18,470 nucleotides of DNA. Origin: an uncultured Selenomonadaceae bacterium (GTDB taxonomy: Bacteria; Bacillota; Negativicutes; Selenomonadales; Selenomonadaceae). Positions 6,638-14,674 of the stretch are shown piece by piece. The stretch lies in assembly GCA_910579115.1 (NCBI GenBank), contig CAJTSO010000040.1, positions 1 through 18,470 on the forward strand. Reading direction: 5' to 3'. The translations under genes were made by a program, and so were the position numbers. Within the stretch, counting starts at the first letter, position 1, and every line of letters starts with the position of its first letter. The notes beneath the pieces are model-generated. The model had not been told where the DNA came from and did no database searches. It saw only the letters and a program-made list of their open reading frames with translations.

Positions 6638-7903
6638 ATGGGAATGAATATGACCGAAAAAATCCTGGCTCGCCATGCAGGACTTGAAAGTGTCGCCGCT
6701 GGCGACCTTATCATGGCAAAGCTTGACCTGGTGATGGCAAATGATATTACCGCGCCGCCGGCTATCAAGGAATTTGAGAAGATTGGCCGTCCGGTGTTTG
6801 ACAATAGGAAAATTTGCTTCGTGCCGGATCATTTCACGCCGAACAAGGACATGAAGGCCGCGGCGCTTACGCAGATAATCCGTGATTTTGTAAAGAAGCA
6901 CTGCATCGTTAATTATTTTGAGGTTGGCCACGATGCCGGCATCGAGCATGTGATCCTGCCGGAGAAGGGGCTTGTAGGTCCCGGCTGCCTCACCATCGGC
7001 GCTGACTCTCATACCTGCACCTATGGCGCTCTGAACGGATTTTCCACCGGCGTCGGCAGTACGGACTTGGCGGTTGCCCTGGCCACCGGTGAGGCGTGGT
7101 TTAAGGTTCCCGAGGCAATCAAGGTAAACCTTACCGGGACAAAACCGGCCGATACCAACGGAAAGGATGTTGTTCTGACCCTTATCGGGATGATTGGCGT
7201 GGACGGCGCCCTGTATAAGTCTCTGGAGTTCGCTGGGCCCGGTCTTGATTCCCTTACGATGACCGATCGTTTTACCATTGCCAATATGGCGATTGAGGCC
7301 GGTGGGAAAAACGGCATATTCCCCTTCGATGCCAAGACACAGGCCTATTGCGTGGAGCATTTCCACAGTGAATATGAGCCGGTGGAGCCGGACGAAGACG
7401 CAAGCTACTGTCAGGTGGTCGAGATCAATCTGGATGAGCTGAAGCCGGTGGTGGCCTTCCCCCATCTGCCGGAGAATGTTAAGAGGGTTGAGGACATCCA
7501 GGAAGCCATCGCGATTTCTCAGGTGGTTATCGGCTCCTGCACTAACGGACGCCTTGAGGATTTGGAGATTGCCGCAGGGATTATGAAGGGCCGTCAGGTT
7601 CATCCTGATGTGCGCTGTATCGTTATTCCCGGCAGTCAGCAGGTATATCTCCAGGCTATGGAGAAGGGATACGTCAAGGCTTTCATCGAAGCTGGCGCTG
7701 TTGTCTCCTGTCCCACCTGCGGCCCCTGCATGGGTGGTCACATGGGTATCCTCACGGAAGGGGAACGCTGCGTATCTACTACCAACCGTAATTTTGTCGG
7801 CCGCATGGGTCATGTAAAGAGCGAAATTTATCTGGCGGGCCCCCACGTTGCCGCTGCCAGCGCGATTCTTGGACGAATTGCCGCTCCCGAGGAGGTAAAG
7901 TAA
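6638..7903 (+). CDS. leuC: 3-isopropylmalate dehydratase large subunit
   Basis: 421 residues from ATG 6638; in-frame ATGs follow at residues 3 and 5, and a longer frame upstream has no ribosome site. With LeuD it isomerises 2-isopropylmalate to 3-isopropylmalate in leucine synthesis, in the cytoplasm. Aconitase-family marks: LVGPGCLTIGADSHTCTYGA, then the three [4Fe-4S] ligands Cys301 (VIGSCTNGR), Cys361 and Cys364 (CPTCGPCMGG). The 60- and 63-residue spacings match the known ligand spacing. Length of about 420 is that of the compact LeuC/HacA type rather than the 465-residue E. coli type. It is first in a leuCDB set with leuD one base away. leuA is not in the window. Confidence 0.96.
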   Translation: MGMNMTEKILARHAGLESVAAGDLIMAKLDLVMANDITAPPAIKEFEKIGRPVFDNRKICFVPDHFTPNKDMKAAALTQIIRDFVKKHCIVNYFEVGHDAGIEHVILPEKGLVGPGCLTIGADSHTCTYGALNGFSTGVGSTDLAVALATGEAWFKVPEAIKVNLTGTKPADTNGKDVVLTLIGMIGVDGALYKSLEFAGPGLDSLTMTDRFTIANMAIEAGGKNGIFPFDAKTQAYCVEHFHSEYEPVEPDEDASYCQVVEINLDELKPVVAFPHLPENVKRVEDIQEAIAISQVVIGSCTNGRLEDLEIAAGIMKGRQVHPDVRCIVIPGSQQVYLQAMEKGYVKAFIEAGAVVSCPTCGPCMGGHMGILTEGERCVSTTNRNFVGRMGHVKSEIYLAGPHVAAASAILGRIAAPEEVK

Positions 7904-7904
7904 T

Positions 7905-8393
7905 ATGGTATACGAAGGAAAAGTATGGCGCTACGGTGACAATGTGGATACGGATGTTATTATTCCGGCCCGCTATCTGAATACTTTTGACCCCAAGGAG
8001 CTGGCGGCTCACTGCATGGAAGATATTGACGGCGAATTTGCCGTAAAGGTTCAGCCCGGGGATATTATTGTCGGCGGCAGGAACTTTGGCTGCGGCTCCT
8101 CCCGTGAGCACGCCCCCATCGCTATCAAGGCATCCGGGGTACCGGTAGTAATTGCGGCGGATTTTGCCCGAATTTTCTACCGCAACGGAATCAATATCGG
8201 TTTGCCGCTTTTAGATATCGGCGGGGCGGTAGAGGGTATCAGGGCCGGGGATACTGTCCGGGTAGATACCGAAACCGGTGAGATCACCAATATTACCACC
8301 GGTGAGAAATTTAAGGCGCACCCGCTGCCGGGCTTTGTTCAGGAAATCGCCCGGGCCGGCGGTCTTATCAACTATATCAAGGAGAAGAAATAA
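7905..8393 (+). CDS. leuD: 3-isopropylmalate dehydratase small subunit
   Basis: 162 residues, normal for the short LeuD that partners the 420-residue LeuC. It forms the swivelling domain that completes the active site. Visible marks: GDNVDTDVIIPARYL near the N-terminus and GGRNFGCGSSREHAP in the middle, followed by FARIFYRNGINIGLPLL. The ATG follows the leuC stop by one base and its ribosome site GAGGAGG lies inside the end of leuC, so translation is coupled. The stop shares a base with the leuB start (TAATG). Confidence 0.96.
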   Translation: MVYEGKVWRYGDNVDTDVIIPARYLNTFDPKELAAHCMEDIDGEFAVKVQPGDIIVGGRNFGCGSSREHAPIAIKASGVPVVIAADFARIFYRNGINIGLPLLDIGGAVEGIRAGDTVRVDTETGEITNITTGEKFKAHPLPGFVQEIARAGGLINYIKEKK

Positions 8394-9460
8394 TGGGCTA
8401 CAGGATCGTTGTTATTCCCGGTGATGGTATCGGCCAGGAAATCACTTCCTCGGCCGTTCGGGTTTTGGAGGCTGTAGATAAAAAGTTTGAGCTCGATTTG
8501 TCCTACGAGTATCATGATGCCGGCGGCACCGCTTATGATAAGTTCGGGGTACCCCTTCCGGACAGTACCCTTAACGCGGCCAAGGCTTCCGATGGGGTTC
8601 TCTTCGGGGCGGTTGGCGGCGATAAGTGGGACAATGTAGAGCCGGCTCTCCGTCCGGAGAAGGCGATTCTTGGACTTCGCAAGGGCCTCGGCCTCTACGC
8701 TAATCTTCGTCCGGTAAAGGTAGCTGATACTCTCGTCGAATACTCTCCTCTGAAGCCGGAGCTGGTAAAGGGCGTCGACCTGGTAATCGTCCGGGAGCTT
8801 ATCGGCGGAATTTATTTCGGGGAACGCTGCGAGAGCGAGATGAAGGATGGGGCTGAGCGGGCCTGGGATTTGGAGAATTACTCCGTGCCCGAGGTTGATC
8901 GCATTGCCCGCCTGGCCTTTGAGACGGCAAGGATCCGCCGGGGCAAGGTCACTTCTGTCGATAAGGCCAATGTCCTGGCCACCAGCCGCCTCTGGCGCCG
9001 CACGGTGGGCCAGATCCACGGGGAATACAAGGATATTGAGCTGGATAATCTTTATGTAGATAATTGCGCCATGCAGCTGGCGGTAAATCCTGCCCAGTTC
9101 GATGTTATTCTCACCGGCAACCTGTTCGGGGATATTCTCAGTGATGAGGCGGCTGTTATCGGCGGCTCCATCGGGCTTATGCCTTCGGCCAGCATTGGCA
9201 CCTGCACCAGCCTGTATGAGCCTATCCACGGTTCTGCTCCGGATATTGCCGGGCTGGGTATTGCCAATCCCATCGGTACGATTCTGTCCGCGGCGATGCT
9301 CCTGCGTTACTCCCTGAAGCAGGAGGAGGCCGCTGCCGCCATCGAAAAGGCCTGCGATCGGGCCCTTGAGGCTGGCTACCGCACCGGCGAGCTGTGGAAG
9401 CCGGGCTTCACCAAGGCGGACACCGTTACCATGACCGATGCCATCATCAAGGAGCTTTAA
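8393..9460 (+). CDS. leuB: 3-isopropylmalate dehydrogenase
   Basis: 355 residues, typical length. NAD-dependent oxidative decarboxylation of 3-isopropylmalate to the precursor of leucine. Family marks: VIPGDGIGQEI at the N-terminus, LGLRKGLGLYANLRPVK (substrate arginines), RELIGGIYFGER, GNLFGDILSDEAAVIGGSIG (metal-binding aspartates) and YEPIHGSAPDIAGLGIANPIG (NAD site). The start overlaps the leuD stop in TAATG with AAGGAG upstream, giving tight coupling. It is the last gene of the leu set and is followed by a terminator. Confidence 0.97.
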   Translation: MGYRIVVIPGDGIGQEITSSAVRVLEAVDKKFELDLSYEYHDAGGTAYDKFGVPLPDSTLNAAKASDGVLFGAVGGDKWDNVEPALRPEKAILGLRKGLGLYANLRPVKVADTLVEYSPLKPELVKGVDLVIVRELIGGIYFGERCESEMKDGAERAWDLENYSVPEVDRIARLAFETARIRRGKVTSVDKANVLATSRLWRRTVGQIHGEYKDIELDNLYVDNCAMQLAVNPAQFDVILTGNLFGDILSDEAAVIGGSIGLMPSASIGTCTSLYEPIHGSAPDIAGLGIANPIGTILSAAMLLRYSLKQEEAAAAIEKACDRALEAGYRTGELWKPGFTKADTVTMTDAIIKEL

Positions 9461-9502
9461 TCAGGCGGTAATTGCGCTGGTCGGATTCCGGCCTGATTAC
9501 CG
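9459..9502 (+). promoter_or_regulatory. Two competing helices at the leuB stop codon
   Basis: AATCAGGC (9459-9466) can pair with GCCTGATT (9491-9498), and CGGTAAT (9466-9472) can pair with ATTACCG (9496-9502). The two pairings share bases and exclude each other. Role unknown; could be part of the mRNA 3' end or simply chance. Confidence 0.3.
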
Positions 9503-9519
9503 TAGTCAAATAGGATCGG

Positions 9520-9550
9520 GGGCTGTTGCCTGGCAACAGCCCATTTTTCT
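9520..9550 (+). terminator. Intrinsic terminator between leuB and ilvB
   Basis: GGGCTGTTGCC (9520-9530) and GGCAACAGCCC (9532-9542) form a perfect stem that runs into ATTTTTCT. It separates leuCDB from ilvB, so the leader element that follows needs its own promoter or read-through. Confidence 0.92.
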
Positions 9551-9580
9551 AATCAGTAACAATGGCTAAAATATATCCAT

Positions 9581-9706
9581 CGCTTCGAGGCCGTAAGTGG
9601 CAGATTCCGCATTAGCCGACAGGGTGGAGCTGATATCTCTTCCGTCGCTCTATGCAAAGAGGCAGGAAAAGTCCTGCGGCATTTTCGCAGGCAATGGCAT
9701 TATAAT
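9581..9706 (+). promoter_or_regulatory. Leader element copy 1, upstream of ilvB
   Basis: First of four related leader elements. Hairpin P0: CGCTT (9581-9585), 9-base loop, AAGTG (9595-9599). Competing P1 re-uses AAGTGG with CCGCATT. Central block GACAGGGTGGAGC at 9618-9630 is followed by GATAT. 3' block: GGCATTTTC at 9678-9686, then GCAATGGCATTATAA at 9691-9705; GAAAA upstream pairs with TTTTC, and an alternative stem CCTGCG/CGCAGG exists only in this copy. The end is about 19 bases before ATG 9725. TATAAT at its 3' end could be read as a -10 box, but no -35 fits and copies 3 and 4 have TGTAA there. A weak -10 (TAAAAT, 9566-9571) lies just upstream, so the element is probably transcribed. Confidence 0.7.
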
Positions 9707-9724
9707 CATCGGGAGGAAATCTTA

Positions 9725-11386
9725 ATGACAGGAGCAAAAGCCGTCGTAGAATGTCTTGTTGAAGCCGGTGTTGATACAGTTTTCGGCTATCCCGGCGGAA
9801 TGATTCTGCCCCTTTACGACGCTCTTTTTGAGGAGAAGAGAATAAAGCAGATACTGGTAAGTCACGAACAGTGCGCGGCCCACGCGGCTGACGGATATGC
9901 AAGAGCCAGCGGGCGGGTGGGTGTCTGCATCGCTACCTCCGGCCCGGGGGCAACAAACCTTGTTACCGGCATTGCCACTGCCTACATGGATTCGATCCCC
10001 CTGGTGGCCATTACCGGACAGGTGGATACGGCTCTGCTGGGGAGCGACTCCTTTCAGGAAACGGATATTGTAGGCATTACCATGCCGGTGACAAAGCATA
10101 ACTTCAAGGTAAAGGACCCGAAGAAGCTGGTGGCGACTATCCGCCAGGCGTTCAGGATCGCCGGTAGCGGCCGCCCCGGACCCGTCCTGGTGGATATTCC
10201 CAGGGATATATTCTTTGCTGACGTAAGCTATGTGTCCGATAAGGAAGAGAAGAAAGCTCCCGGCGAGCCGGACGCGGATTTTCTCATCTGCGCGGCAGAG
10301 GCAGCGGCACTTCTGACTGAGGCGAAGCGTCCGCTGGTTATCGCCGGGGGAGGTATAATTTCGGCCAATGCTTCCCGGGAATTTCTTGCCTTTGTGGAGA
10401 AGTACAACCTGCCGGTGGTCACCACCCTCATGGGCATCGGGGCTATTCCCGGCAGTCACCGGCAGTATCTCGGCTTTGCCGGTATGCACGGAAAAAAAGC
10501 GGCCAACAATGCCATCGCTTCCGCTGACCTGATTATTGCAGTGGGCAGCCGCTTTGCCGACCGCCAGACGGGACGGCTGGATAAATACACGGCTGATACG
10601 AGGTTCATTCACATAGATATTGACCCTGCGGAAATCGATAAGAATGTTGCCAGCTCCCTTGGTCTCGCCGGAGATATGAGGAAAATTCTGTCCATACTCA
10701 TGCAGCGCAGCTCTTATAAGTCCATCGAGGACTGGTGGAAGCAAATTGCCGCATGGCAGGAAAAATTTGCTTACGATTACAGTGTGACGAGGCTGACCTT
10801 GCCCTGGACCCTTCATCATGTGGCTCAGGCCGTTGCTGGTAAGAATTTTGCTTTTGCCACGGATGTGGGACAGCATCAGATGTGGGCGGCGCTCCATTTG
10901 GCTATAGAGGAGCCCCGCACCTGGCTCACCTCAGGCGGCCTTGGTACAATGGGCTTCGGCCTGCCGGCGGCCATGGGAGCCCAGGTTGCATACGGAGATG
11001 AGCGGCGGGTGGTTCACATTGCCGGTGACGGCGGCATAAAGATGACCGGCAGCGAGTATTACACTATTGCCCGGCTGAATCTGCCGGTGATTTCCCTTAT
11101 CGTCAACAACACCAGTCTGGGGATGATCCGCCAGCTCCAGAAGGTTATGTACAGGGAGCGTTATATTGCCTGTGAGTTCGACTATCCGATGGATTATGCA
11201 ATGTACGCCCGTTCTTTCGGCATAGAAGCGGAGAGTGTATCCACCCCTGATGAATTTGCCGAAGCATTTTCCAAGGCGATGGCGGCAAAGGGACCCAGGG
11301 TGATCGTGCTGAATATCCACCGCAGCTTTGTTGAACCCATGACAAAGGGCGGCGCTCGGATAAATGAATTCGTGGATTTTAAGTGA
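9725..11386 (+). CDS. ilvB: Acetolactate synthase large subunit
   Basis: 553 residues, a normal length. ThDP-dependent condensation of two pyruvates (or pyruvate and 2-oxobutyrate), first common step of valine, leucine and isoleucine synthesis. Marks: FGYPGGMILPLYDAL, catalytic Glu48 in SHEQCAAHAADGYARASG (Cys where Gly is usual after HEQ), ATSGPGATNLVTGIATAYMDSIPLVAITGQV, and ThDP motif GDGG (434-437) to NN (461-462). GGGAGG lies 8 bases before ATG. No ilvN (regulatory ACT subunit), ilvC or ilvD is adjacent: a terminator and the yggS group follow. Either the regulatory subunit is elsewhere or the enzyme works without one; a catabolic or other ThDP-family role is less likely given the signature, but cannot be excluded. 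Confidence 0.93.
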   Translation: MTGAKAVVECLVEAGVDTVFGYPGGMILPLYDALFEEKRIKQILVSHEQCAAHAADGYARASGRVGVCIATSGPGATNLVTGIATAYMDSIPLVAITGQVDTALLGSDSFQETDIVGITMPVTKHNFKVKDPKKLVATIRQAFRIAGSGRPGPVLVDIPRDIFFADVSYVSDKEEKKAPGEPDADFLICAAEAAALLTEAKRPLVIAGGGIISANASREFLAFVEKYNLPVVTTLMGIGAIPGSHRQYLGFAGMHGKKAANNAIASADLIIAVGSRFADRQTGRLDKYTADTRFIHIDIDPAEIDKNVASSLGLAGDMRKILSILMQRSSYKSIEDWWKQIAAWQEKFAYDYSVTRLTLPWTLHHVAQAVAGKNFAFATDVGQHQMWAALHLAIEEPRTWLTSGGLGTMGFGLPAAMGAQVAYGDERRVVHIAGDGGIKMTGSEYYTIARLNLPVISLIVNNTSLGMIRQLQKVMYRERYIACEFDYPMDYAMYARSFGIEAESVSTPDEFAEAFSKAMAAKGPRVIVLNIHRSFVEPMTKGGARINEFVDFK

Positions 11387-11396
11387 TCGCTGAGTT

Positions 11397-11432
11397 GAGG
11401 CTGTTGTATTGCAATAGCCTCATTGGTTTATT
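11397..11432 (+). terminator. Intrinsic terminator after ilvB
   Basis: GAGGCTGTTG (11397-11406) pairs with CAATAGCCTC (11412-11421, one G-U) around a 5-base loop, then ATTGGTTTATT. Stem 10 bp, moderate U-tract. Confidence 0.75.
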
Positions 11433-11488
11433 CTGAGTCCGGAGAAGGCTGTTTACGGCAAAGGAAAATAAATGAAGGTTGTCATGCC

Positions 11489-11559
11489 AAATTGAAAAAA
11501 TAATTAAAATTTCCAATTTTTCTTGATGTTTGCAGGGAATTTTTATAAATTGATAGAAA
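11489..11559 (+). promoter_or_regulatory. AT-rich region with predicted promoter upstream of leader copy 2
   Basis: TTGCAG (11530-11535), 18-base spacer, TAGAAA (11554-11559) is a plausible promoter that would begin transcription near 11566, just before leader copy 2 at 11577. Upstream is very AT-rich DNA with an inverted repeat AAATTG (11489-11494) / CAATTT (11514-11519) which could form an UP-element-like tract or a weak hairpin. With the terminator and leader element this fills the 377-base gap between ilvB and yggS; 11433-11488 shows nothing recognisable. Confidence 0.5.
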
Positions 11560-11576
11560 TATAGCCAGAGGGTACT

Positions 11577-11702
11577 CGTTTCAACGATGTAAGCGGCTGG
11601 TTCTGTATTAGCTGACAGGGTGGAGCCGGTATATCCAACGCCGTTGAATGTAAATAGAAGGGAAAACGCGGCGGCATTTTCCCCAGCAATGGCATTATAA
11701 TC
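11577..11702 (+). promoter_or_regulatory. Leader element copy 2, upstream of yggS
   Basis: P0: CGTTT (11577-11581), 9-base loop, AAGCG (11591-11595); both arms differ from copy 1 but still pair. P1: AAGCGG with CTGTATT. Central block GACAGGGTGGAGC at 11614-11626. Variable hairpin CAAC-gcc-GTTG at 11636-11646. 3' block: GGGAAAA (about 11660-11666) pairs with TTTTCCC (11677-11683), the longest version of this stem among the copies; then GCAATGGCATTATAA ends at 11700. It lies downstream of a predicted promoter and 62 bases before ATG 11764, so it sits in the 5' untranslated leader of the yggS group. Confidence 0.72.
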
Positions 11703-11763
11703 TGATAAGATGTTTGTTCATTTCTGTTTTGCTGTCTTTACAGGCAGGTAACGGAGGCTTCAA

Positions 11764-12459
11764 ATGATCGGGGAAAATTATCGCCGGGTATTGGCGAACA
11801 TTGCCGGGGCGGTGGAACGGCGAAAGAACAGAGGCATTGAGACGGGGCCGGTAACGCTGGTGGCTGTAACAAAGAATCACGATGTTGAGGCTATGCGCCA
11901 GTGCATTGATACCGGGGCTTCTGTAGTTGGTGAGAACCGGGTACAGGAAGCAAAGGGGAAATTTGAAGCCCTTGATCGTTCAGTTATATGGCATTTGATC
12001 GGCCACCTGCAAACGAATAAGGTGAATCAGGCGGTGGCGATGTTTGATCTCATCCATTCGGTTGACAGCGAACGCCTTCTGCTGGCGATAGACAATGCCG
12101 CCGGAAAAATTGGCAAGGTGCAGGATGTACTCATTCAGGTGAATCTCGCCAGGGAACCGCAGAAATACGGGGCGGCCGAGGAGGAGCAGACAGATGTGCT
12201 GAAGAAAGCTGACCATCTGCCAAATGTACACCTGCATGGACTGATGCTCATCGCTCCCAACTATGAGAATGTAGAGGAAACAAGACCGCTTTTCCGCAAA
12301 ATGAAAGAGCTGTACCAGAAGGTGCAGGACATGGATCTGCCTGCCTCAGATATTGAGTATCTGTCCATGGGCATGACAAATGATTATGTCATTGCCGTAG
12401 AGGAAGGGGCAAATCTGGTAAGGGTCGGCACCGGCATTTTTGGGCCAAGACAATACTGA
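11764..12459 (+). CDS. yggS: YggS/YlmE family pyridoxal phosphate homeostasis protein
   Basis: 231 residues, normal for the family. A PLP-binding, alanine-racemase-barrel-like protein that keeps free pyridoxal phosphate in balance; no catalysis is established. Lys37 in LVAVTKNH is the PLP Schiff-base lysine; other marks are GENRVQEAKGKF, WHLIGHLQTNKV, LSMGMTNDYVIAVEEGANLVRVGTGIFG. GGAGG lies 6 bases upstream of ATG. As ylmE in Bacillus it precedes sepF, as here; in Enterobacteria yggS neighbours proC, also present two genes on. First gene of the yggS-sepF-proC-ylmH group, headed by leader copy 2. Confidence 0.94.
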   Translation: MIGENYRRVLANIAGAVERRKNRGIETGPVTLVAVTKNHDVEAMRQCIDTGASVVGENRVQEAKGKFEALDRSVIWHLIGHLQTNKVNQAVAMFDLIHSVDSERLLLAIDNAAGKIGKVQDVLIQVNLAREPQKYGAAEEEQTDVLKKADHLPNVHLHGLMLIAPNYENVEETRPLFRKMKELYQKVQDMDLPASDIEYLSMGMTNDYVIAVEEGANLVRVGTGIFGPRQY

Positions 12460-12495
12460 TTGGGGAACGAGTTCATATAGAAGGGGAGATTTGCT

Positions 12496-12960
12496 ATGAG
12501 CATTTTGGACAAAATGAAAAATTCCATGGGCCTGGGAGGAGACAACGATGATTTTCAGGAGGAGACCGAGGAAAGAGAGCCGGCTCGTCCGGTTGCGCCG
12601 CCTCCGCCTCCGCCCATCCGTCAGGACAATGTGATCGACATTTCCAATATTGCCAACAGCCCTTCAAAGGATCTGGCCCGTCGGATGAATGTGATTATTG
12701 TCATGCCCAAGTCCTTTGATGATGCTCAGGAAATCGCCAACAGCCTGAAAGCAAAAAAACCGGTGGTCGTGAATTTTGAGAGTACTGAAAGCGAGACAGC
12801 CAAGCGTATTATCGACTTCGTAAGCGGGACTACCTACGCTCTGGGCGGCGAGATAAAGAAGCTGGGCCGCAGTGTATTTCTCTGCGCTCCCAGCAATGTA
12901 AACGTCAGTGACAGCACTCGAAAGACGGAGAGCGCCGACTATCCGTGGACTCAGAAATAA
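12496..12960 (+). CDS. sepF: Cell division protein SepF
   Basis: 154 residues. Membrane-associated, ring-forming protein that tethers and bundles FtsZ at the septum in Firmicutes and related groups. The N-terminus MSILDKMKNSMGLGG is the amphipathic membrane-binding helix; an acidic and proline-rich linker (about 20-45, seven consecutive Pro) follows; residues about 58-140 form the SepF domain, with SFDDAQEIANSLKAKKPVVVNFE and TTYALGGEIKKLGRSVFLCAP. GGGAG lies 8 bases before ATG 12496, 36 bases after yggS. Between sepF and proC is a 96-base gap with a small GAGGTT-tcctg-AACCTC hairpin and no terminator tract. Confidence 0.95.
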   Translation: MSILDKMKNSMGLGGDNDDFQEETEEREPARPVAPPPPPPIRQDNVIDISNIANSPSKDLARRMNVIIVMPKSFDDAQEIANSLKAKKPVVVNFESTESETAKRIIDFVSGTTYALGGEIKKLGRSVFLCAPSNVNVSDSTRKTESADYPWTQK

Positions 12961-13056
12961 CGTCTTTGATCGTGGATACCAATGTGAATAGATTTTCCGG
13001 GGAGGTTTCCTGAACCTCTGCATTGCAGTATAGGATTGCTTTAAGGTGAATAAACG

Positions 13057-13857
13057 ATGAAGATTGGATTTATTGGCGGCGGAATGATGGGTGAAGCCCT
13101 GATGAAGGGGATCATTGCTCAGGGAGAAGTCTCCCCGTCGGATATATATGTATCTGAGAAATCAGCTCAGCGGGTAGAGTATCTGAAAAATGAGCTGAAG
13201 GTCAGGGCAGAAATCGGCCCCGCCGGTTTTATCGGTGATATGGATATGGTTTTCCTGGCCATTAAGCCTCAGGTGGCGGCTTCGGCTATGGCCGAGGCAG
13301 TACAGGGAATGAAGAAGGATACCTTGGTAATATCCATTGTTGCCGGTCTTACCATTGCTTCCATAGAGAGCTGCTTTACTCAGCAGCCGGTGGTTCGCGT
13401 AATGCCGAATACCCCTCTGGCCAGCGGGGCGGGCATGTCCTGCTACGCCAGAGGCAGCAGGGCAACTGCCGGGGATGGGGCAAGGGTTGGAGAGCTGCTG
13501 GCTTCCTGCGGCCGGGCGACAGAGGTGGCCGAAACGGCTCTGGATGCCGTAACCGGCCTTTCCGGCAGCGGCCCGGCTTATGCTTTTCTGGTGATTGATG
13601 CTCTGGCTGACGGCGGTGTGGCGGCCGGTCTCCCGAGAGCGATGGCAATTGAGCTGGCGGCTCAGACACTGCTTGGTTCGGCGAAGATGGTATTGGAAAC
13701 CGGCAAACATCCCAATGTGTTGCGGGATGCCGTTACTTCCCCGGCCGGAACGACGATTGCCGGCGTCCGGAAACTGGAGGCAGCCGGAGTGCGCAGCGCC
13801 TTTATCGAGGCGGTAATCGCCGCGACGGAGCGGTCAAAAGAGCTGGGCAGGAGCTAA
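13057..13857 (+). CDS. proC: Pyrroline-5-carboxylate reductase
   Basis: 266 residues, typical. Last step of proline synthesis: NAD(P)H reduction of pyrroline-5-carboxylate. The N-terminal Rossmann motif is IGFIGGGMMGEALMKG; MVFLAIKPQ, VVRVMPNTPL and the C-terminal dimer/active-site block LSGSGPAYAFLVIDALADGGV with DAVTSPAGTTIAG are all clear. AGGTGA lies upstream of the ATG. In this gene order proC takes the position that ylmG occupies in Bacillus subtilis, between sepF and ylmH. ylmH starts 6 bases after the stop. Confidence 0.96.
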   Translation: MKIGFIGGGMMGEALMKGIIAQGEVSPSDIYVSEKSAQRVEYLKNELKVRAEIGPAGFIGDMDMVFLAIKPQVAASAMAEAVQGMKKDTLVISIVAGLTIASIESCFTQQPVVRVMPNTPLASGAGMSCYARGSRATAGDGARVGELLASCGRATEVAETALDAVTGLSGSGPAYAFLVIDALADGGVAAGLPRAMAIELAAQTLLGSAKMVLETGKHPNVLRDAVTSPAGTTIAGVRKLEAAGVRSAFIEAVIAATERSKELGRS

Positions 13858-13863
13858 TAAAGC

Positions 13864-14661
13864 ATGATTTCACCAAAAGATAAAATATTGCGATATTACA
13901 AGGGCAGCGAGCTGGAGGAGACGGCGGTCCGCTGCGTGGATTTGGCCGAGCAGGCGCGGAAAACCCGGAGGTTTCGTGTATCTCCCTTTCTGAATGAGGC
14001 AGAGCAGGAGCTGGCCCGAACTGTTGCCGCAAACTATGAGGACATAAATGTTGAGTTTGATGGCGGTTATCACGGGGCAGAAAGACAGCGGGCCATATTC
14101 GTTCATCCCGATTTCAGGGGGCGGCTGGAAGGGGTGGCCGGTATCCTGGCGCTTCGGGCGCAATGGAAGGACAGCTCCCGCCGGGTCGGTCATCGTGATG
14201 CCCTTGGCTCTCTGTTAGGTTGCGGCATTGACCGGAGCTGCGCCGGAGATATTCTCGTCAGTGAAAACAGCGCTCGCTTCATTCTTGACCGGAAGGTAGC
14301 CGAGGCGGTGAAGACTGGACTCCTGTACATTGGCGGGGTCAAGGTCACTGCTGTGGAGGAAGATGATTTAGCCAATATCATCCCCCGTGAGGAGCGGGTC
14401 AAGGAGATAAAGGCCACAGTTGCGTCGCTCCGCATCGATGCCATTGCGGCGGCTGGCTTTGGGATGTCCCGCACCAGAGCGGCCGGGGACATTGAAGCGG
14501 AGAAGGTACAGCTGAACTGGCAGACGGTGAAAAATGCTTCGCAGGCGGTCAGGCAGGGAGATGTGATTTCCTTCCGGGGCCGCGGCCGGGTAGAGGTAGA
14601 ATCAGTGGGCGGTCAGACAAAGAAAAATCGTACGGTAGTAGCCCTTAAACGGTATATATAA
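13864..14661 (+). CDS. ylmH: YlmH family S4-domain RNA-binding protein
   Basis: 265 residues. YlmH proteins bind RNA, and recent work ties the family to ribosome-associated quality control; in Firmicutes the gene sits in the division cluster. The N-terminal half (FLNEAEQELARTVAANY, FDGGYHGAERQRAIFVHP, HRDALGSLLGCGIDRSCAGDILV) matches the YlmH domain. The C-terminal S4 domain is at about 183-255 (IDAIAAAGFGMSRTRAAGDIEAEKVQLNW, VRQGDVISFRGRGRVEVE). Six bases after proC, with AGGAG inside the end of proC. Last of the yggS group; leader copy 3 begins 13 bases after the stop. Confidence 0.92.
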   Translation: MISPKDKILRYYKGSELEETAVRCVDLAEQARKTRRFRVSPFLNEAEQELARTVAANYEDINVEFDGGYHGAERQRAIFVHPDFRGRLEGVAGILALRAQWKDSSRRVGHRDALGSLLGCGIDRSCAGDILVSENSARFILDRKVAEAVKTGLLYIGGVKVTAVEEDDLANIIPREERVKEIKATVASLRIDAIAAAGFGMSRTRAAGDIEAEKVQLNWQTVKNASQAVRQGDVISFRGRGRVEVESVGGQTKKNRTVVALKRYI

Positions 14662-14674
14662 CGACTGAAGGATG

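Noticed and set aside
6608..7846. 412-residue open frame on the minus strand opposite leuC
   Set aside because: Shadow of leuC: no ribosome site of note, no recognisable domain, and the plus strand encodes a clear full-length LeuC with all cluster ligands.
9581..9706. T-box riboswitch for ilvB
   Set aside because: Only the AGGGTGGA part of the T-box sequence is present; ACCGCG, a Stem I and a terminator/antiterminator pair are not seen, and the same element precedes non-amino-acid genes.
9696..9706. Reading the 3' end of leader copies 1 and 2 (TATAAT) as the -10 box of a promoter
   Set aside because: No -35 at the right distance, and the block is TGTAA in copies 3 and 4, while neighbouring non-promoter bases are equally conserved.
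9722..10897. 391-residue open frame on the minus strand opposite ilvB
   Set aside because: Antisense shadow of a certain gene; composition is His/Arg/Gly-rich as expected of a GC-rich complement frame.
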